Counted from the stretch's first letter, positions 44,285 to 54,090 are shown. The stretch: 64,000 bases of DNA from Amycolatopsis sp. NBC_01480 (GCF_036227205.1 NZ_CP109442.1:9176001-9240000); one strand, 5' to 3'. Notes: generated from the sequence alone by a model not told the origin. Program-made: numbers and translations.

Positions 44285-45471
44285 AGCTTCACCGGAAGCC
44301 GCGCCACCCCATAGATGTTCTGACGAGCCGGACGCAACGGCACCTCCTCCGCCGGGACCGCCAGCCGCAGCGACGGGAAGCGGGTGCACAGGGCCGGGAG
44401 GGCGACGCGCAGCTCCACCCGGGCCAGCTGCTGGCCGAGGCACTGGTGGATGCCGTGCCCGAAGGCCAGGTGCCCGGTGGCCTTCCGGTCCAGGGCGAGG
44501 GCGTCGGGATCGGGGAACTTCGCCGGGTCGCGGTTGGCCGCTTGAAGCGAGACGGCGACCGATTCCCCGGCCTTGATCAGCTGCCCGTCCAATTCGACGT
44601 CCTCCAGCGCCACCCGCACCCCGGTGTGGGCGATGGTCAGGTAGCGCAACAGCTCCTCGACGGCCCGTTCGGCGGTCTCCTCGTCGGCGCCGCGCAGAAG
44701 CGCCAGCTGCTCAGGATTCCGCAGCAGCGCGAAGGTGCCGAGCGCGATCATGTTGGCGGTGGTGTCGAGACCGGCGCCCAGCAGGAACGTGCCGACCCCG
44801 CCCAGCTCGTCATCGGTCAGGTCGCTGGTCGTCAGGTCGCTGAGCAGATCGTCCGTCGGCGCGGCGCGCTTGGCCAGCACCAGCCCGCCCACGTACTTCT
44901 GCAACTCGCCGTACGCGGCGAACTGCTCCTCCGGGGTGGCGTCCGAGCGGGACATCTCCGCGGTGTGGCTTTGGAACTCGGCCCGGTCGGCGTACGGCAC
45001 ACCGAGCAGCTCGCAGATCATCACCGCGGGAACGGGATGCGCGAAGGCCTCGACCAGATCGACGTCCGGGCCGCGGCGCTCCATGGCGTCCAGGTGCTCC
45101 GCGGTGACCTGCTCGACGCGCTCGGCGAGCTGCCGCATCCGGCGGACGGTGAACTTGCCGGCCAGCAGACGCCGGTAGCGGGTGTGCTCGGGGGCGTCGA
45201 TCCCGGTCAGGTCGCCGACCGGAGCGGGCGGCAGCTCACCGAGATCCTCCAAGCCGGGCAAGGGATAGTGCGCCAGCTCGACCCGCGAGCTGAAGCGCGG
45301 GTCGGCCAGCACCGCTCGGGTCTGCGCGTAACCGGTGACCAGCCAGCCCTGGTGCCCGTCCGGGTAGGCCAGCCGGGCCAGCGGGCGCTCTTCGCGGATC
45401 GCGCCCAGCTCGGCGGGCGGGTCGAAGGGGCAGCCCGCGGGACGCGCCAGGGGCAGCTCGGGAATCGTCAT
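44278..45471 (-). CDS. Cytochrome P450, bacterial class I type
   Basis: 397 aa. I-helix [16 protein letters not shown] (AGxDT, about 235-250), ExxR in ELLRYL, and the heme loop [18 protein letters not shown] with the axial Cys at about 345. Closest in layout to CYP105/CYP107-type oxidases of secondary metabolism. No ferredoxin gene adjoins. AAGGAG eight bases before ATG 45471 and 24-base spacing to the ABC permease show it belongs to the exporter operon. Substrate unknown. Confidence 0.95.
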   Translation of the reverse strand: MTIPELPLARPAGCPFDPPAELGAIREERPLARLAYPDGHQGWLVTGYAQTRAVLADPRFSSRVELAHYPLPGLEDLGELPPAPVGDLTGIDAPEHTRYRRLLAGKFTVRRMRQLAERVEQVTAEHLDAMERRGPDVDLVEAFAHPVPAVMICELLGVPYADRAEFQSHTAEMSRSDATPEEQFAAYGELQKYVGGLVLAKRAAPTDDLLSDLTTSDLTDDELGGVGTFLLGAGLDTTANMIALGTFALLRNPEQLALLRGADEETAERAVEELLRYLTIAHTGVRVALEDVELDGQLIKAGESVAVSLQAANRDPAKFPDPDALALDRKATGHLAFGHGIHQCLGQQLARVELRVALPALCTRFPSLRLAVPAEEVPLRPARQNIYGVARLPVKLS

Positions 45472-45495
45472 CGTGAACTCCTTGTCTGGCAACGA

Positions 45496-46305
45496 TCAGC
45501 GGGCGGATTCGCGGGCGAACAGCTTCTTGGACCAGAAGTAGCCGACCAGTCCGATCAGGAGGCACCAGCCGAGCGCGAACCACGCGTTGTTCCCGATCGG
45601 CTTGTCCATCAGCAGCCCGCGCAGGGTTTCGATGATCGGGGTGAACGGCTGGTACTCGGCGAACCAGCGCAGCCCGGCCGGCATCGAGTCGGTGGGCACG
45701 AAACCGCTGCCGAGGAACGGCAGGATCACCAGCGGCATCAGCACATTGCTCGCGGTCTCCACGCTCTTGCTCACCTGGCCCAGCGCGACGGCCAGCCAGA
45801 CGAGCGCGAACGTGACCGCCAGCAGCACCCCGGCCGTGGCCAGCCACGCGCCCGGTCCCGCGGCCGGCCGGAAGCCGACCAGCAGCGCCACCCCGGTCAC
45901 CACCACCAGGGCGAACACCGCCTGGATCACGCTGCCCAGCACGTGCCCGGCCAGCACCGAGACGCGGGCGATGTGCATCGTCCGGAACCGGGCGATGATG
46001 CCCTCGGTCAGGTCCATCGCGATCGAGATCGACGTCCCCTGGACCGTCGCCGTCACGGTCATCAGGATGATCGCCGGCGCGACATAGTTGACGTACTCGG
46101 CGCGCCCGCCGGACGCCCCGCCGAGCCCGGCGCCCAGCGTGCCGCCGAACACGTAGACGAACAGCAGCAGGAAGACGATCGGCATCCCGATCAGCGTCAG
46201 GGTCATCGACGGGTAGCGCAGCATGTGCTTGAGGTTGCGGCGCAGCATCGTCACCGAATCACGCAGCGGATAAAACCGGACGGGTGCAGGAGCGAGGGTG
46301 GTCAT
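45496..46305 (-). CDS. DrrB-type ABC transporter permease
   Basis: 269 aa ABC-2 permease: six helices with MLRYPSMTLTLIGMPIVFLL at the start, the SISIAMDLTEGIIARFRTMH loop and LVWLAVALGQVSKSVETASN near the middle. It pairs with the ATPase gene; GTG/ATG overlap by four bases. Exports hydrophobic compounds in DrrAB systems. Confidence 0.92.
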   Translation of the reverse strand: MTTLAPAPVRFYPLRDSVTMLRRNLKHMLRYPSMTLTLIGMPIVFLLLFVYVFGGTLGAGLGGASGGRAEYVNYVAPAIILMTVTATVQGTSISIAMDLTEGIIARFRTMHIARVSVLAGHVLGSVIQAVFALVVVTGVALLVGFRPAAGPGAWLATAGVLLAVTFALVWLAVALGQVSKSVETASNVLMPLVILPFLGSGFVPTDSMPAGLRWFAEYQPFTPIIETLRGLLMDKPIGNNAWFALGWCLLIGLVGYFWSKKLFARESAR

Positions 46306-47261
46306 CGCGTAGTCACCTTCTCGTAGTCGGGATTGCCGGTGAGAGCCAGGAAAACGTCGTCGAGGTCGGGGGTGTGCACGGACAGCTCGCCGACCTCGAT
46401 GGACTGCTCGTCGAGCCGGTCGATCAGGGTCTTCAGCGAGCGCAGGCTGCCGTCGCTGGGCACCCGCAGGGCCAGCGCGTCGGTGTCGCGCGAGGCCTGG
46501 CCCAGCAGCCGCGTGGCCGCGTCGAGGTCGCTCGGGCCGGCGAACTGGAGGCGGACGTGCCCGCCGGCGACGCGGCGCTTCAGCTCGGCCGCGGTGCCCT
46601 CGGCGACCAGCCGGCCGTGGTCCAGGACCGCGATCCGGTCCGCCAGCTCATCGGCCTCCTCCAGGTACTGCGTGGTCAGGAAGATGGTGACGCCGCCGGC
46701 CACCAGCTCCCGGACGATCTGCCACATGCCCCGGCGGCTGCGCGGGTCGAGCCCGGTGGTCGGCTCGTCGAGGAAGATCACGCTGGGGCTGCCGACCAGC
46801 GTCATCGCCAGGTCGAGCCGGCGCCGCATGCCGCCGGAGTAGGCCGACGCCGGTTTGCCGCCCGCCTCAATCAGATCGAACTGTTCCAGCAGGCTCGCGA
46901 CGCGGCGCCGGCCGTCACGCCGGCCGAGGTGGTGCAGATCCGCCATCAGGAGCAGGTTCTCCTGGCCGGTGAGCAGGTTGTCCACCGCGGAGAACTGGCC
47001 GGTGACGCCGATCGCGGCGCGCACCGCGTCCGGCTCGGCCGCGATGTCGTGCCCGCCGACCTGGGCGCTGCCGCTGTCGGCACTGAGCAGGGTGGACAGG
47101 ATCTTGACCGTAGTGGTCTTTCCGGCGCCGTTCGCGCCGAGCAGCGAGAAGACGGTGCCCCGCGGCACGCTCAGGTCGACGCCGTCGAGCACCACGTGGT
47201 CGCCGAACGACTTGCGCAGCCCGGACGCCGCGATCGCCGCCGGGGATGGCTGGGTAACCAT
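46302..47261 (-). CDS. DrrA-type ABC transporter ATP-binding protein
   Basis: 319 aa. Walker A GANGAGKTT (about 42-50), signature YSGGMRRRLDLAM, Walker B VIFLDEPTTGLDPRSRR and H-loop TTQYLEEADELADRI. The C-terminal DUF4162-like part (RLLGQASRDTDALALRVPSD onward) is typical of DrrA/daunorubicin-resistance ATPases. Operon: DUF4097 gene 32 bases upstream, permease overlapping, P450 after that. Confidence 0.95.
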   Translation of the reverse strand: MVTQPSPAAIAASGLRKSFGDHVVLDGVDLSVPRGTVFSLLGANGAGKTTTVKILSTLLSADSGSAQVGGHDIAAEPDAVRAAIGVTGQFSAVDNLLTGQENLLLMADLHHLGRRDGRRRVASLLEQFDLIEAGGKPASAYSGGMRRRLDLAMTLVGSPSVIFLDEPTTGLDPRSRRGMWQIVRELVAGGVTIFLTTQYLEEADELADRIAVLDHGRLVAEGTAAELKRRVAGGHVRLQFAGPSDLDAATRLLGQASRDTDALALRVPSDGSLRSLKTLIDRLDEQSIEVGELSVHTPDLDDVFLALTGNPDYEKVTTR

Positions 47262-47293
47262 GGGATTCCCTTTCCAGGGTAGGAGAAAGCGGG

Positions 47294-48142
47294 TCAGGAA
47301 CGGCGGATGGTCACGTGGCCGTAGGAAGTCTGCGCGCGCACCTCGACGGTCTCGTCGGACTCGCCCGGCCGGGAGGTGCTGTCCAGCTCGTTGCGCACCT
47401 GGCCGAAGCCGGTGTGCGCGTCGATCCAGGCCGCGGTGCCCTCGGCGATGCCGACCTCGACGTCGCCCAGCGCGGTTTCGAGCGTGACCGAGCCGCGGAC
47501 CACCTCGCCGACGCGGACGGTGCCGTTCGCCGTCTTCGCCTCGAGCCCCGTGCCCGCCTGGTCGACGGAGATGTCGCCGTTCGCCGCGCGCAGCCGCGCG
47601 TCGCCGGTGACCGCGCCGATTTCGGTGAGACCATTGGAGTTCTTGACGACCACGTTGCCCTCGACCCGGCCGATGCCCACCTTCCCGGACCCGGTGCGGA
47701 TCTCGGCGTTGCCCGCGACCTGCTCCGCGCTCACGTGGCCGGTCGAGGTGTCCAGGGTCAGCGGGCCGGTGCGCTCGAACCGGAAGTCCCCGACGGAGTT
47801 CTTGAGCCGGGTCTCCCCGAGCCGGCCGGTGCCGCGGAAGTTCGCCACCTGCGCGTCGCCGGACACCCGGGAGCCGCTGGGCAGCTCGACGGACACGTCG
47901 ACCGAGCGGCTCTTGCGGGAGAAGTCGAACGGGCGGGCCTTCGGTCCCTTGACCCGCAGGACGCCGTCCGCGTACTCGACGCGGACCTGCTGCGCGGCCT
48001 TCACGTCGGATTCGTCGGACGGGTCGGTCGGGCGGACCTCGACGACCGTGTCGGTGCGGTCGCTCGCGCCGATCCGCACTTCGCCGGCGACGCCGATCTC
48101 GAAGGTGGCGGAAATGGCTTCGGGAGTCTCGAATTCAGGCAT
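47294..48142 (-). CDS. DUF4097 beta-strand repeat protein
   Basis: 282 aa. Regular short strands as in the DUF4097 adhesin-like solenoid: SRVSGDAQVANFRGTGRLGE, TLDTSTGHVSAEQVAGNAEI, VVVKNSNGLTEIGAVTGDA and SVTLETALGDVEVGIAEGTA. No signal peptide, so probably cytoplasmic. DUF4097 genes commonly precede DrrAB-type exporters in actinomycetes, as here; the role is unknown. ATG 48142 has GAGGGGA upstream. Preceded by a hairpin and a tandem 15-bp repeat. Confidence 0.9.
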   Translation of the reverse strand: MPEFETPEAISATFEIGVAGEVRIGASDRTDTVVEVRPTDPSDESDVKAAQQVRVEYADGVLRVKGPKARPFDFSRKSRSVDVSVELPSGSRVSGDAQVANFRGTGRLGETRLKNSVGDFRFERTGPLTLDTSTGHVSAEQVAGNAEIRTGSGKVGIGRVEGNVVVKNSNGLTEIGAVTGDARLRAANGDISVDQAGTGLEAKTANGTVRVGEVVRGSVTLETALGDVEVGIAEGTAAWIDAHTGFGQVRNELDSTSRPGESDETVEVRAQTSYGHVTIRRS

Positions 48143-48172
48143 GGTTGTCCCCTCAGTGTGGGTCGGAAAGGC

Positions 48173-48229
48173 GTCCCCGCAGGTCGGGGACACGTAGTAA
48201 GAAAAGCGCTGTGTAAAAAAGCGCTGTGT
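48173..48229. promoter_or_regulatory. Hairpin plus tandem repeat upstream of DUF4097 operon
   Basis: AAAAGCGCTGTGT occurs twice, 15 bases apart (48202-48214 and 48217-48229), each with a palindromic AGCGCT core. On the - strand they precede a hairpin GTCCCC/GGGGAC (48186-48191 with 48173-48178) that lies in the leader before the DUF4097 start. A dimeric regulator could bind the repeats on one face of the helix at 1.4-turn spacing; the RHH protein encoded just upstream is a candidate. Confidence 0.5.
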
Positions 48230-48249
48230 GAGAAGCGGTGAAGGGCGGG

Positions 48250-48774
48250 TCAGTGCACCCAGCCGGTGAAGCTCTGCTTGGCCCGTTTCCCGTTGCCGCG
48301 GGCTTCGAGGCGCTGCTCGCGGTCGGACCGCTGCAGTGCGGCGGCGGCCGCCCGCACCAGCCAGGCGTTCACCGAACGCCCCTCCTTGGCCGCGGCCTCC
48401 TCGACTGCCGCCTTGAGCTGTTCGGGCAGGCGCACGTTGATCCGCGCGGCGGGGCCGTCCTCGGCGATCACCAGATCACTGTCGGAGGCGCCGTCGGACG
48501 CCGTCGCCGGGCCGGCCTCGCGCGCCGGGGCGGGCGGCGAGGTCACGACGAAGTCCGGGTCGCGGCCGCGCAGCCGCAGCTCCACCGAGCCCGGGGCCAG
48601 GTCCCGGGTGATCTCGTCGGAGGCCCCCGAGAGCGCGTCCAGCAGCGTCATCCGGATCGCCGATTCGAGCGGCCCGGTCAGGCGCTCGACCAGCGCACGC
48701 GCCTCGTCGCCGCCGGCTTCGGCCAGCGAGGCGAATTCACGGCCGAGGTCGTTCACATACGTGGTCAAGTCCAT
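48250..48774 (-). CDS. RHH/HicB-like antitoxin-type protein
   Basis: 174 aa. The C-terminal ribbon-helix-helix is clear: ARINVRLPEQLKAAVEEAAA followed by EGRSVNAWLVRAAAAALQ. The N-terminal 75 residues (TTYVNDLGREFASLAEAGGD) are a HicB_lk_antitox-type helical domain. No toxin gene adjoins; in actinomycetes this protein is typically found before DUF4097 and an exporter, so it probably regulates that operon. ATG 48774 begins the helical domain. Confidence 0.85.
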   Translation of the reverse strand: MDLTTYVNDLGREFASLAEAGGDEARALVERLTGPLESAIRMTLLDALSGASDEITRDLAPGSVELRLRGRDPDFVVTSPPAPAREAGPATASDGASDSDLVIAEDGPAARINVRLPEQLKAAVEEAAAKEGRSVNAWLVRAAAAALQRSDREQRLEARGNGKRAKQSFTGWVH

Positions 48775-48887
48775 GGCACCACTATGGCACACGCGTGGTG
48801 CCATCACAAGCTCCGGTGGCTCAATTAGGTGCCAAACGGCGCGCCAGGCGATTAACTATGCAGTTCAGAGCGTGGTGCCAAAGTGGC

Positions 48888-50477
48888 TCAGGAGTCGGTC
48901 CAGTGGCCCAGCCAGGACTCGCGCCAGGCCACGGTCAGCTCGCTCACCCCGTCCGCGCCGGACTGGTCGACGTGGGCCTTCCACGCCTCCTCCAGCGCCG
49001 CGCACAGCTTGGACGCGGGCTGCTCGACCCCGCCCGAGGAGAACTGGCGCAGCACCTGCTTGGGCACGGCCAGCTTCGCCTTGCCGCGGATCACCGACTG
49101 CTCGGTGGCCCGGCAGATCAGGTATTCGACGGTGGCCAGGTCCCCCGCCGAAACGCCGGCGCCCGGCGCGTTGCCCGGCATCGGCACCTCCGGCGCGACC
49201 TGGGCCAGCGCGCGGTACAGGCACTCCAGCGGAGCGGCCAGGCCCTCCTGCTGGTGCGCGATCTCCCAGGACACCCACACCGCGATGCAGTCGGGCATCT
49301 GGAACGGGTGGTAGGCGAACGCAGGCCCGGCGAAGGTCTGGTAGTCGCTGGTCGGATCCACTGTGGACGGTTGCGGGCCGTCCGGGTCGGGCGGCAGGCC
49401 GAGCCGTTTGAACAGCTCGCGCAGCAGCTTGCGCGGCCGGGCCGCGGTCGACCCCTCGCCCAGCAGCTTGCCCAGGATGCGGTTCAGCCGGTCGGCGGCC
49501 ACCCCCTGGATCGACAGCTGCAGGTGGACGAACGCGACGTCCGACAGCGTGGTGCCCGCGCAGCCGACCACCCCCACCTGGGGATACCGCTGCAGGAACG
49601 CGATGATCGCGTGGGTGGAGCCGATCCGCGCCGGCCCGGCGAAGGTCACCGGCAGGCAGGTGCCGATGCGCTGGCGGGACCGCAGATCACCGTTGTACAG
49701 CGGGGAAAACCCGCCGTCGGCGTGGTACACCTCGAACCAGTTCCCCTGCCGGTGCCCGGGCCGCGTGTCGGCGAGCCACAGGCTGTACCCGTGTTTCTCG
49801 CACAGCTCCCGGACGCGGTCGGCCAGCTCGAACCGCGTGTTCACCGACGTGTCCCGCAGCGCGATCGCGAACCGCACGGCCGGCGACGAGCACCGGGACG
49901 CGACCTCCTTGCGGGTGCGCAGATCGTGGTTGCGGGTCTTCACGATCGTCGGCAGCTGGGCCGGGCACTGCAACGACAGCAGCGGTGCGTCGATCAGCTT
50001 GGCCGCCGCGCCGGCGATCTCCTTCGCCAGGTCGCGGATGGCCAACCCGTGCCATTCGCAGACCTCGCGCGCGGCCGGGTCGATCGAGATCAGGCCCTCG
50101 AAGGTCTGCGCGGACTCGTAGATGAACGTCGGGTTGGGCGAGGTCGTCTGGTGGAACACCCAGGCACCGCCGGTCTCTTGTGGACGCTCGGCCGGCTGCT
50201 GGCCGTCGAAGCGCTCGATCACCTCGGTGCCGTCCAGCGGCTTGCGGGTGCGGGTGCGGGTGCCGATCACCACGCCCGCCCCGTTCGTCGCCGAGCACAG
50301 CGTTTCCAGGAAGACCGCGCGGTCCGGGCCCGGCGCCACCAGCTCGCGCAGGTAGCCGTGCCGGGCCGGCGCGTGGTGCACCTCGAAGTCCACTTTGGTC
50401 ACCGGCTGGCGCGTTATCTCGAAGCCGGCCCGGGCCAGGTCGGCCACGTTCCGGACGGAGACCCGCTGCGTGCGCAT
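48888..50477 (-). CDS. Unrecognised 529-aa protein next to the membrane partner of a Ser/Thr kinase
   Basis: 529 aa, soluble, no signal peptide or membrane helix. No family recognised. Segments that may be motifs: FLETLCSATNGAGVVIGTRT, CSSPAVRFAIALRDTSVNTR, CLPVTFAGPARIGSTHAIIA and QVGVVGCAGTTLSDVAFVHL. The C-terminal 250 residues are mixed alpha/beta with several conserved-looking Trp (SYQTFAGPAFAYH-like, VWVSWEIAH). It starts three bases after the 657-aa membrane protein stop, so the two are translated together. A partner role with that protein and the upstream kinase is inferred only from position. Confidence 0.8.
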   Translation of the reverse strand: MRTQRVSVRNVADLARAGFEITRQPVTKVDFEVHHAPARHGYLRELVAPGPDRAVFLETLCSATNGAGVVIGTRTRTRKPLDGTEVIERFDGQQPAERPQETGGAWVFHQTTSPNPTFIYESAQTFEGLISIDPAAREVCEWHGLAIRDLAKEIAGAAAKLIDAPLLSLQCPAQLPTIVKTRNHDLRTRKEVASRCSSPAVRFAIALRDTSVNTRFELADRVRELCEKHGYSLWLADTRPGHRQGNWFEVYHADGGFSPLYNGDLRSRQRIGTCLPVTFAGPARIGSTHAIIAFLQRYPQVGVVGCAGTTLSDVAFVHLQLSIQGVAADRLNRILGKLLGEGSTAARPRKLLRELFKRLGLPPDPDGPQPSTVDPTSDYQTFAGPAFAYHPFQMPDCIAVWVSWEIAHQQEGLAAPLECLYRALAQVAPEVPMPGNAPGAGVSAGDLATVEYLICRATEQSVIRGKAKLAVPKQVLRQFSSGGVEQPASKLCAALEEAWKAHVDQSGADGVSELTVAWRESWLGHWTDS

Positions 50478-50480
50478 GGC

Positions 50481-52454
50481 TCACCGGCCCCCGGTCGAAT
50501 CGAAGCGCACGTTGGCGTCCAACGGTTTCCGGCGGTCCCAGGCCCCGGCGCCGGCCCAGCGCGGGGCGCCGATCCGGGACAGCGGGATGGCCGGCCCGTG
50601 CCACAGCGCCTGGCCGAGCAGCACCAGCGCGGCGATCACCGGCAGGCCGACGGCGATCGTGAGCATGACCTGCACGACCTCGCCCCGGGTTTTCGCCGCC
50701 ACGGCCGCGGCGAACGCGGCGACGGCCGCGATGCTCAGCTGGACCAGCGCCTGCGGCAGTGTGCCGAGGTAACCGAGCACGGTGCGGCGCGGTGGCAGCG
50801 ACAGGCGGCTGTAGAGGAAACCGGGCAGCAGCAACAACATGGTGATCACGGACTGGCCGTCGCCGATGTGGTCGAGCGCCTCGGTGGCCGCCCGGCCGTA
50901 CGGCCACGGGCTGCCCACCAGCATCCAGCCGAGCACGAACGAGACCGCCGCGACGGCCAGCGCGTAGAAGGTCACGTTCAGCGGGCCGGACTTCGTGGAG
51001 TCCCGGAGCACCAGCGTCGCGCGGACCCGGATGTGGTCGCCGCGTGAGTCGCGCCCGCCGGACCGTCGCCAGTACGCCCGGCCTTCGTTGTCCGTCGTTC
51101 CGTTGACCAGGACCAGATCCCGGCCGAGCTCCCGCTCGGTCAGCTCGCGCGCGGCCTCGCGCAGCTGCGCGGCCGAGAACGCCGGGTGCCGCCGCAGCGA
51201 GTTGTCCAGCTCGCCCGACTCAGTCCGCACCGCGTCCCCGGTGGTGGCCGCGGCGGCGAGCCGGTGGCACGCGGGCAGGCTGCGCGGGGACAGCTCGACA
51301 CCGGACTGGCCGGCCTCCCATTTGCGGCGGCGCACCAGGTCCGCGAGCCGGCGCAAGACCGTCTGCGCCTGGAGTTCCAGGATCTTGTGCCGGGCGCCGT
51401 CGGCTTCCTGCAGCGCGGCGGAATCCTGCCGTTCGGCCAGCGAGACCAGGTCTTCGGCCAGACCGTCCACCTGGTGCTGATCGGCGTCTGTGGACAGGTA
51501 CATCCGGGAGATCTCGGCCTCCGGCGCCGTGGCGGCCACCAGGTGGTAGGACTTCAGCGTGGCCGGGATCATCGTCTCGTAGCTGACCACGTAACCGCGG
51601 CGGCTGGCCGCCAGCCGCCGCCACTGGTCGATCGCGACCGGCTGGCGCGCGTCGACGTGCAGCGGGGTCTCGTAGCTGAGCCGGTGCTCCTCGACCGAAT
51701 CGTCCAGCGCCACCACCAGCATGTAGTCGCGGACCGCGACGTTCAGCAGGTACTCGTACTCGATCAGCAGGCCGGCATAACCGTCGAGGATGTCCAGCGC
51801 CATCTCCCGGCATTCCCGCCCGTAGCCGCGGACGGTGCCCTCGGCCGGCGCCAGGGTGAACTCCTGCTCCGGGTGGTTCCGCTCGGTCAGCAGCGTGAGC
51901 AGCGCCTGCTGGATGAGCCACCGCGGTTCGTGCACCTGGAACAGGAACGTGTTCAGCTCGTGTTTCGCGGTCTGCGCGTTCTCGTCGCCGGCGAGGATCC
52001 CGCGCAGCAGCCGGTACAGCCCCGAGGCGACCAGCCGCGACGCCTCGTGCTGGGTGAGCCGCGGCAGTTTCTGGCCCGCGCTGTCGAACACGTCGACCGG
52101 GGAGGCGTCGCGGCGGGGCAGCCGGGCCAGCGGCACCCACAACGCGCGCTGCTGCGCCGGCCTCGACGCGGCCCGCTCCCCGTGCTCCCGGCCGATCAGG
52201 TCCTGCAGCTGCGCGGTGGCGTGGCGCTGTCCCTCGTCGAGGAGCTTGAGGCTGACGTCGACCTCGGTGCTCCGGCGCGCGGTGCCGTGCTCGACGACGG
52301 TCAGCCGCTCGGTCAGCCGGCGCACGTGGTTGAGCCGCAGCGAGGTGTCCAGCAGCGCCAGCCCGACGGCCGCGCCCTGCCGGGAAAGGCGTGGTGGCGC
52401 ACCGGGAATGGGGATCGTCTCGATCGCGTGCCGGAGGCTCTCGATACCGTCCAT
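50481..52454 (-). CDS. Unrecognised 657-aa membrane protein, probable partner of the adjacent Ser/Thr kinase
   Basis: 657 aa. The first about 480 residues are soluble and rich in helices (LRLNHVRRLTERLTVVEHGT, WLIQQALLTLLTERNHPEQE, ILDGYAGLLIEYEYLLNVAV). The end holds four helices at about 495-514, 536-548, 566-588 and 595-618, followed by a charged tail. No signal peptide. No family recognised. Start ATG 52454 is where protein-like sequence begins. 101 bases from the kinase stop; the 529-aa gene follows after three bases. The large cytoplasmic part could be a kinase substrate or effector. Confidence 0.8.
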   Translation of the reverse strand: MDGIESLRHAIETIPIPGAPPRLSRQGAAVGLALLDTSLRLNHVRRLTERLTVVEHGTARRSTEVDVSLKLLDEGQRHATAQLQDLIGREHGERAASRPAQQRALWVPLARLPRRDASPVDVFDSAGQKLPRLTQHEASRLVASGLYRLLRGILAGDENAQTAKHELNTFLFQVHEPRWLIQQALLTLLTERNHPEQEFTLAPAEGTVRGYGRECREMALDILDGYAGLLIEYEYLLNVAVRDYMLVVALDDSVEEHRLSYETPLHVDARQPVAIDQWRRLAASRRGYVVSYETMIPATLKSYHLVAATAPEAEISRMYLSTDADQHQVDGLAEDLVSLAERQDSAALQEADGARHKILELQAQTVLRRLADLVRRRKWEAGQSGVELSPRSLPACHRLAAAATTGDAVRTESGELDNSLRRHPAFSAAQLREAARELTERELGRDLVLVNGTTDNEGRAYWRRSGGRDSRGDHIRVRATLVLRDSTKSGPLNVTFYALAVAAVSFVLGWMLVGSPWPYGRAATEALDHIGDGQSVITMLLLLPGFLYSRLSLPPRRTVLGYLGTLPQALVQLSIAAVAAFAAAVAAKTRGEVVQVMLTIAVGLPVIAALVLLGQALWHGPAIPLSRIGAPRWAGAGAWDRRKPLDANVRFDSTGGR

Positions 52455-52555
52455 GCCGGTGAGACGCGGGGACGTCGCGCTCCGACACGACCTGATGCCG
52501 ATTCGCGGCGAAATACCGGCGAACGCCCCAGCGGGCTGGTCCGGATGGCGGTCCG

Positions 52556-54055
52556 TCACCACGCGACGGCGCACCAGCTGTTCGACCCCTGCGCCTTGAT
52601 CTGCAGCTTGACCACCGGGATCGGCTCCGCGCCGGGGCTCTGGCTGAACCCGACCGTGGCGGCCCCGGTCTGATCGTTCACCAGCTGCACGTCCCGGAGT
52701 TCGGCGCGCGGGTGGGTCCGGTCGACCGACATGTTCAGGTACACCCAGCCGACCTGGTCGCTGCCGCAGTGGAAGCTCTTGACCCGGTCGGCCTGGCCGC
52801 CCGCGGCGTCCTCGTTGGCGGCCTCGACGTAGTTCTGCGCGAAGGTCCGGAGACTGGTGTAGCGGTCGACACTCGGGGGCGCCTGGCTCGGGGGCGCGGA
52901 AGTCCCCGGCGTGGGCGGGGTGGAGGCGGGCGTGCTCGGGCGAGGCCCGGCGACGGCGTCCGAACCGTTCCCCTTGATCGTCACCAGGACCACCACGGCG
53001 ACCGCCAGCGCCCCGGCCACCGCGAGCGCCGTCAGGACCGGCCAGCGCTTTCTGGTCTGGCTCGCCGGGGCCGTTGTGGTCGGCCAGGAGTCGGGTCCCG
53101 GTTGCGGGAAAGTGCCGCCGGGGGCGGGAAAGTCGATCCGCTCCAGCACGTCGGTCTGCTCCGGCGCGTGGTAGAACCGCTCGGCCTCGGCCTGCTGCGC
53201 GGCGATCATCCGGTGCACCGCCACCGGCCAGACCCGCGTCGAGGCCGGGAGCTCACCGGCCAGGTCGAGCAGCTGCGCCGGGTTCGGCCGGGCGGCGGGA
53301 TCCTTGGCCAGGCAGGACCGCACCAGGTACTCCAGCCCCGGCGGCAGACCGGTGAGCGCGGGCTGGCCGTGCGCGACGTTGTACAGCGTCCGCGCGGGCG
53401 AACCGCCGCTGAACGGGTTGTGGCCGGTCGCCGCGTAGACCAGCACGCCGCCGAGGCAGAACACGTCGCTGGCCGGGGTCAGCACCTGGCCCCCGACCTG
53501 TTCCGGGGACATGTACTCGGGGGTGCCGATGAGGTAGCCGGTCTGCGTCAGGCTGCCCTGGTCCGGCCCGTCGGCCGCCCGTGCGATGCCGAAGTCGATC
53601 ACCCGGGGACCGTCGGCGGCGAGCAATACGTTGGAGGGCTTGAGATCCCGGTGCACCAGACCGGCGCGGTGGATGTCGAGCAGGGCGGCGGCGAGCCCGG
53701 CGGCCAGGCGGCGCACCGGCTCCTCCGGCAGCGGCCCGGTGCCGGTGATCACGTCGTTCAGCGGCGGCCCGGGCACGAAGACCGAGACCAGCCACGGCGC
53801 CGGCGCTTCGGGGTCGGCGTCCATCACCGCCGCGGTGTAAGTTCCCGACACCGCACGGGAAGCGTCGATCTCACGACGGAACCGCGCGCGGAAATCGTCC
53901 TGCGTGCCGGGTTGCGCGTGCATCAGCTTGATCGCGACCAGCCGGCCGTCGGCGGTGGAGCCGAGCAGCACCCGTCCCATCCCGCCGCGGCCGAGCTCGG
54001 CATGCACCCGGTACCGCCCGACCGTGCGCGGGTCGGCCGGTTCCAGCGCCTTCAT
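52556..54055 (-). CDS. Transmembrane Ser/Thr protein kinase with extracellular Cys-pair domain
   Basis: 499 aa. Kinase domain about 15-275: glycine loop LGRGGMGRVL, catalytic Lys43 in AIKLMH, HRDLKPSNVLL, DFGIAR and TGYLIGTPEYMSPEQ in the activation loop. One helix at about 340-362 (VLTALAVAGALAVAVVVLVT) leads to a Pro-rich linker and an extracellular domain with two Cys (SFHCGSDQ and SWCAVAW), no PASTA repeats. It differs from cell-wall-sensing PknB. 36 bases downstream of a lipoprotein gene. Confidence 0.94.
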   Translation of the reverse strand: MKALEPADPRTVGRYRVHAELGRGGMGRVLLGSTADGRLVAIKLMHAQPGTQDDFRARFRREIDASRAVSGTYTAAVMDADPEAPAPWLVSVFVPGPPLNDVITGTGPLPEEPVRRLAAGLAAALLDIHRAGLVHRDLKPSNVLLAADGPRVIDFGIARAADGPDQGSLTQTGYLIGTPEYMSPEQVGGQVLTPASDVFCLGGVLVYAATGHNPFSGGSPARTLYNVAHGQPALTGLPPGLEYLVRSCLAKDPAARPNPAQLLDLAGELPASTRVWPVAVHRMIAAQQAEAERFYHAPEQTDVLERIDFPAPGGTFPQPGPDSWPTTTAPASQTRKRWPVLTALAVAGALAVAVVVLVTIKGNGSDAVAGPRPSTPASTPPTPGTSAPPSQAPPSVDRYTSLRTFAQNYVEAANEDAAGGQADRVKSFHCGSDQVGWVYLNMSVDRTHPRAELRDVQLVNDQTGAATVGFSQSPGAEPIPVVKLQIKAQGSNSWCAVAW

Positions 54056-54090
54056 CGATCTCCTCCGCCGTCAGTGGTGCTCAGGCGGCG

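Noticed and set aside
51180..51250. Repeated CG-rich blocks inside the 657-aa gene as a CRISPR-like array
   Set aside because: No regular repeat/spacer pattern; ordinary coding sequence of a high-GC gene.
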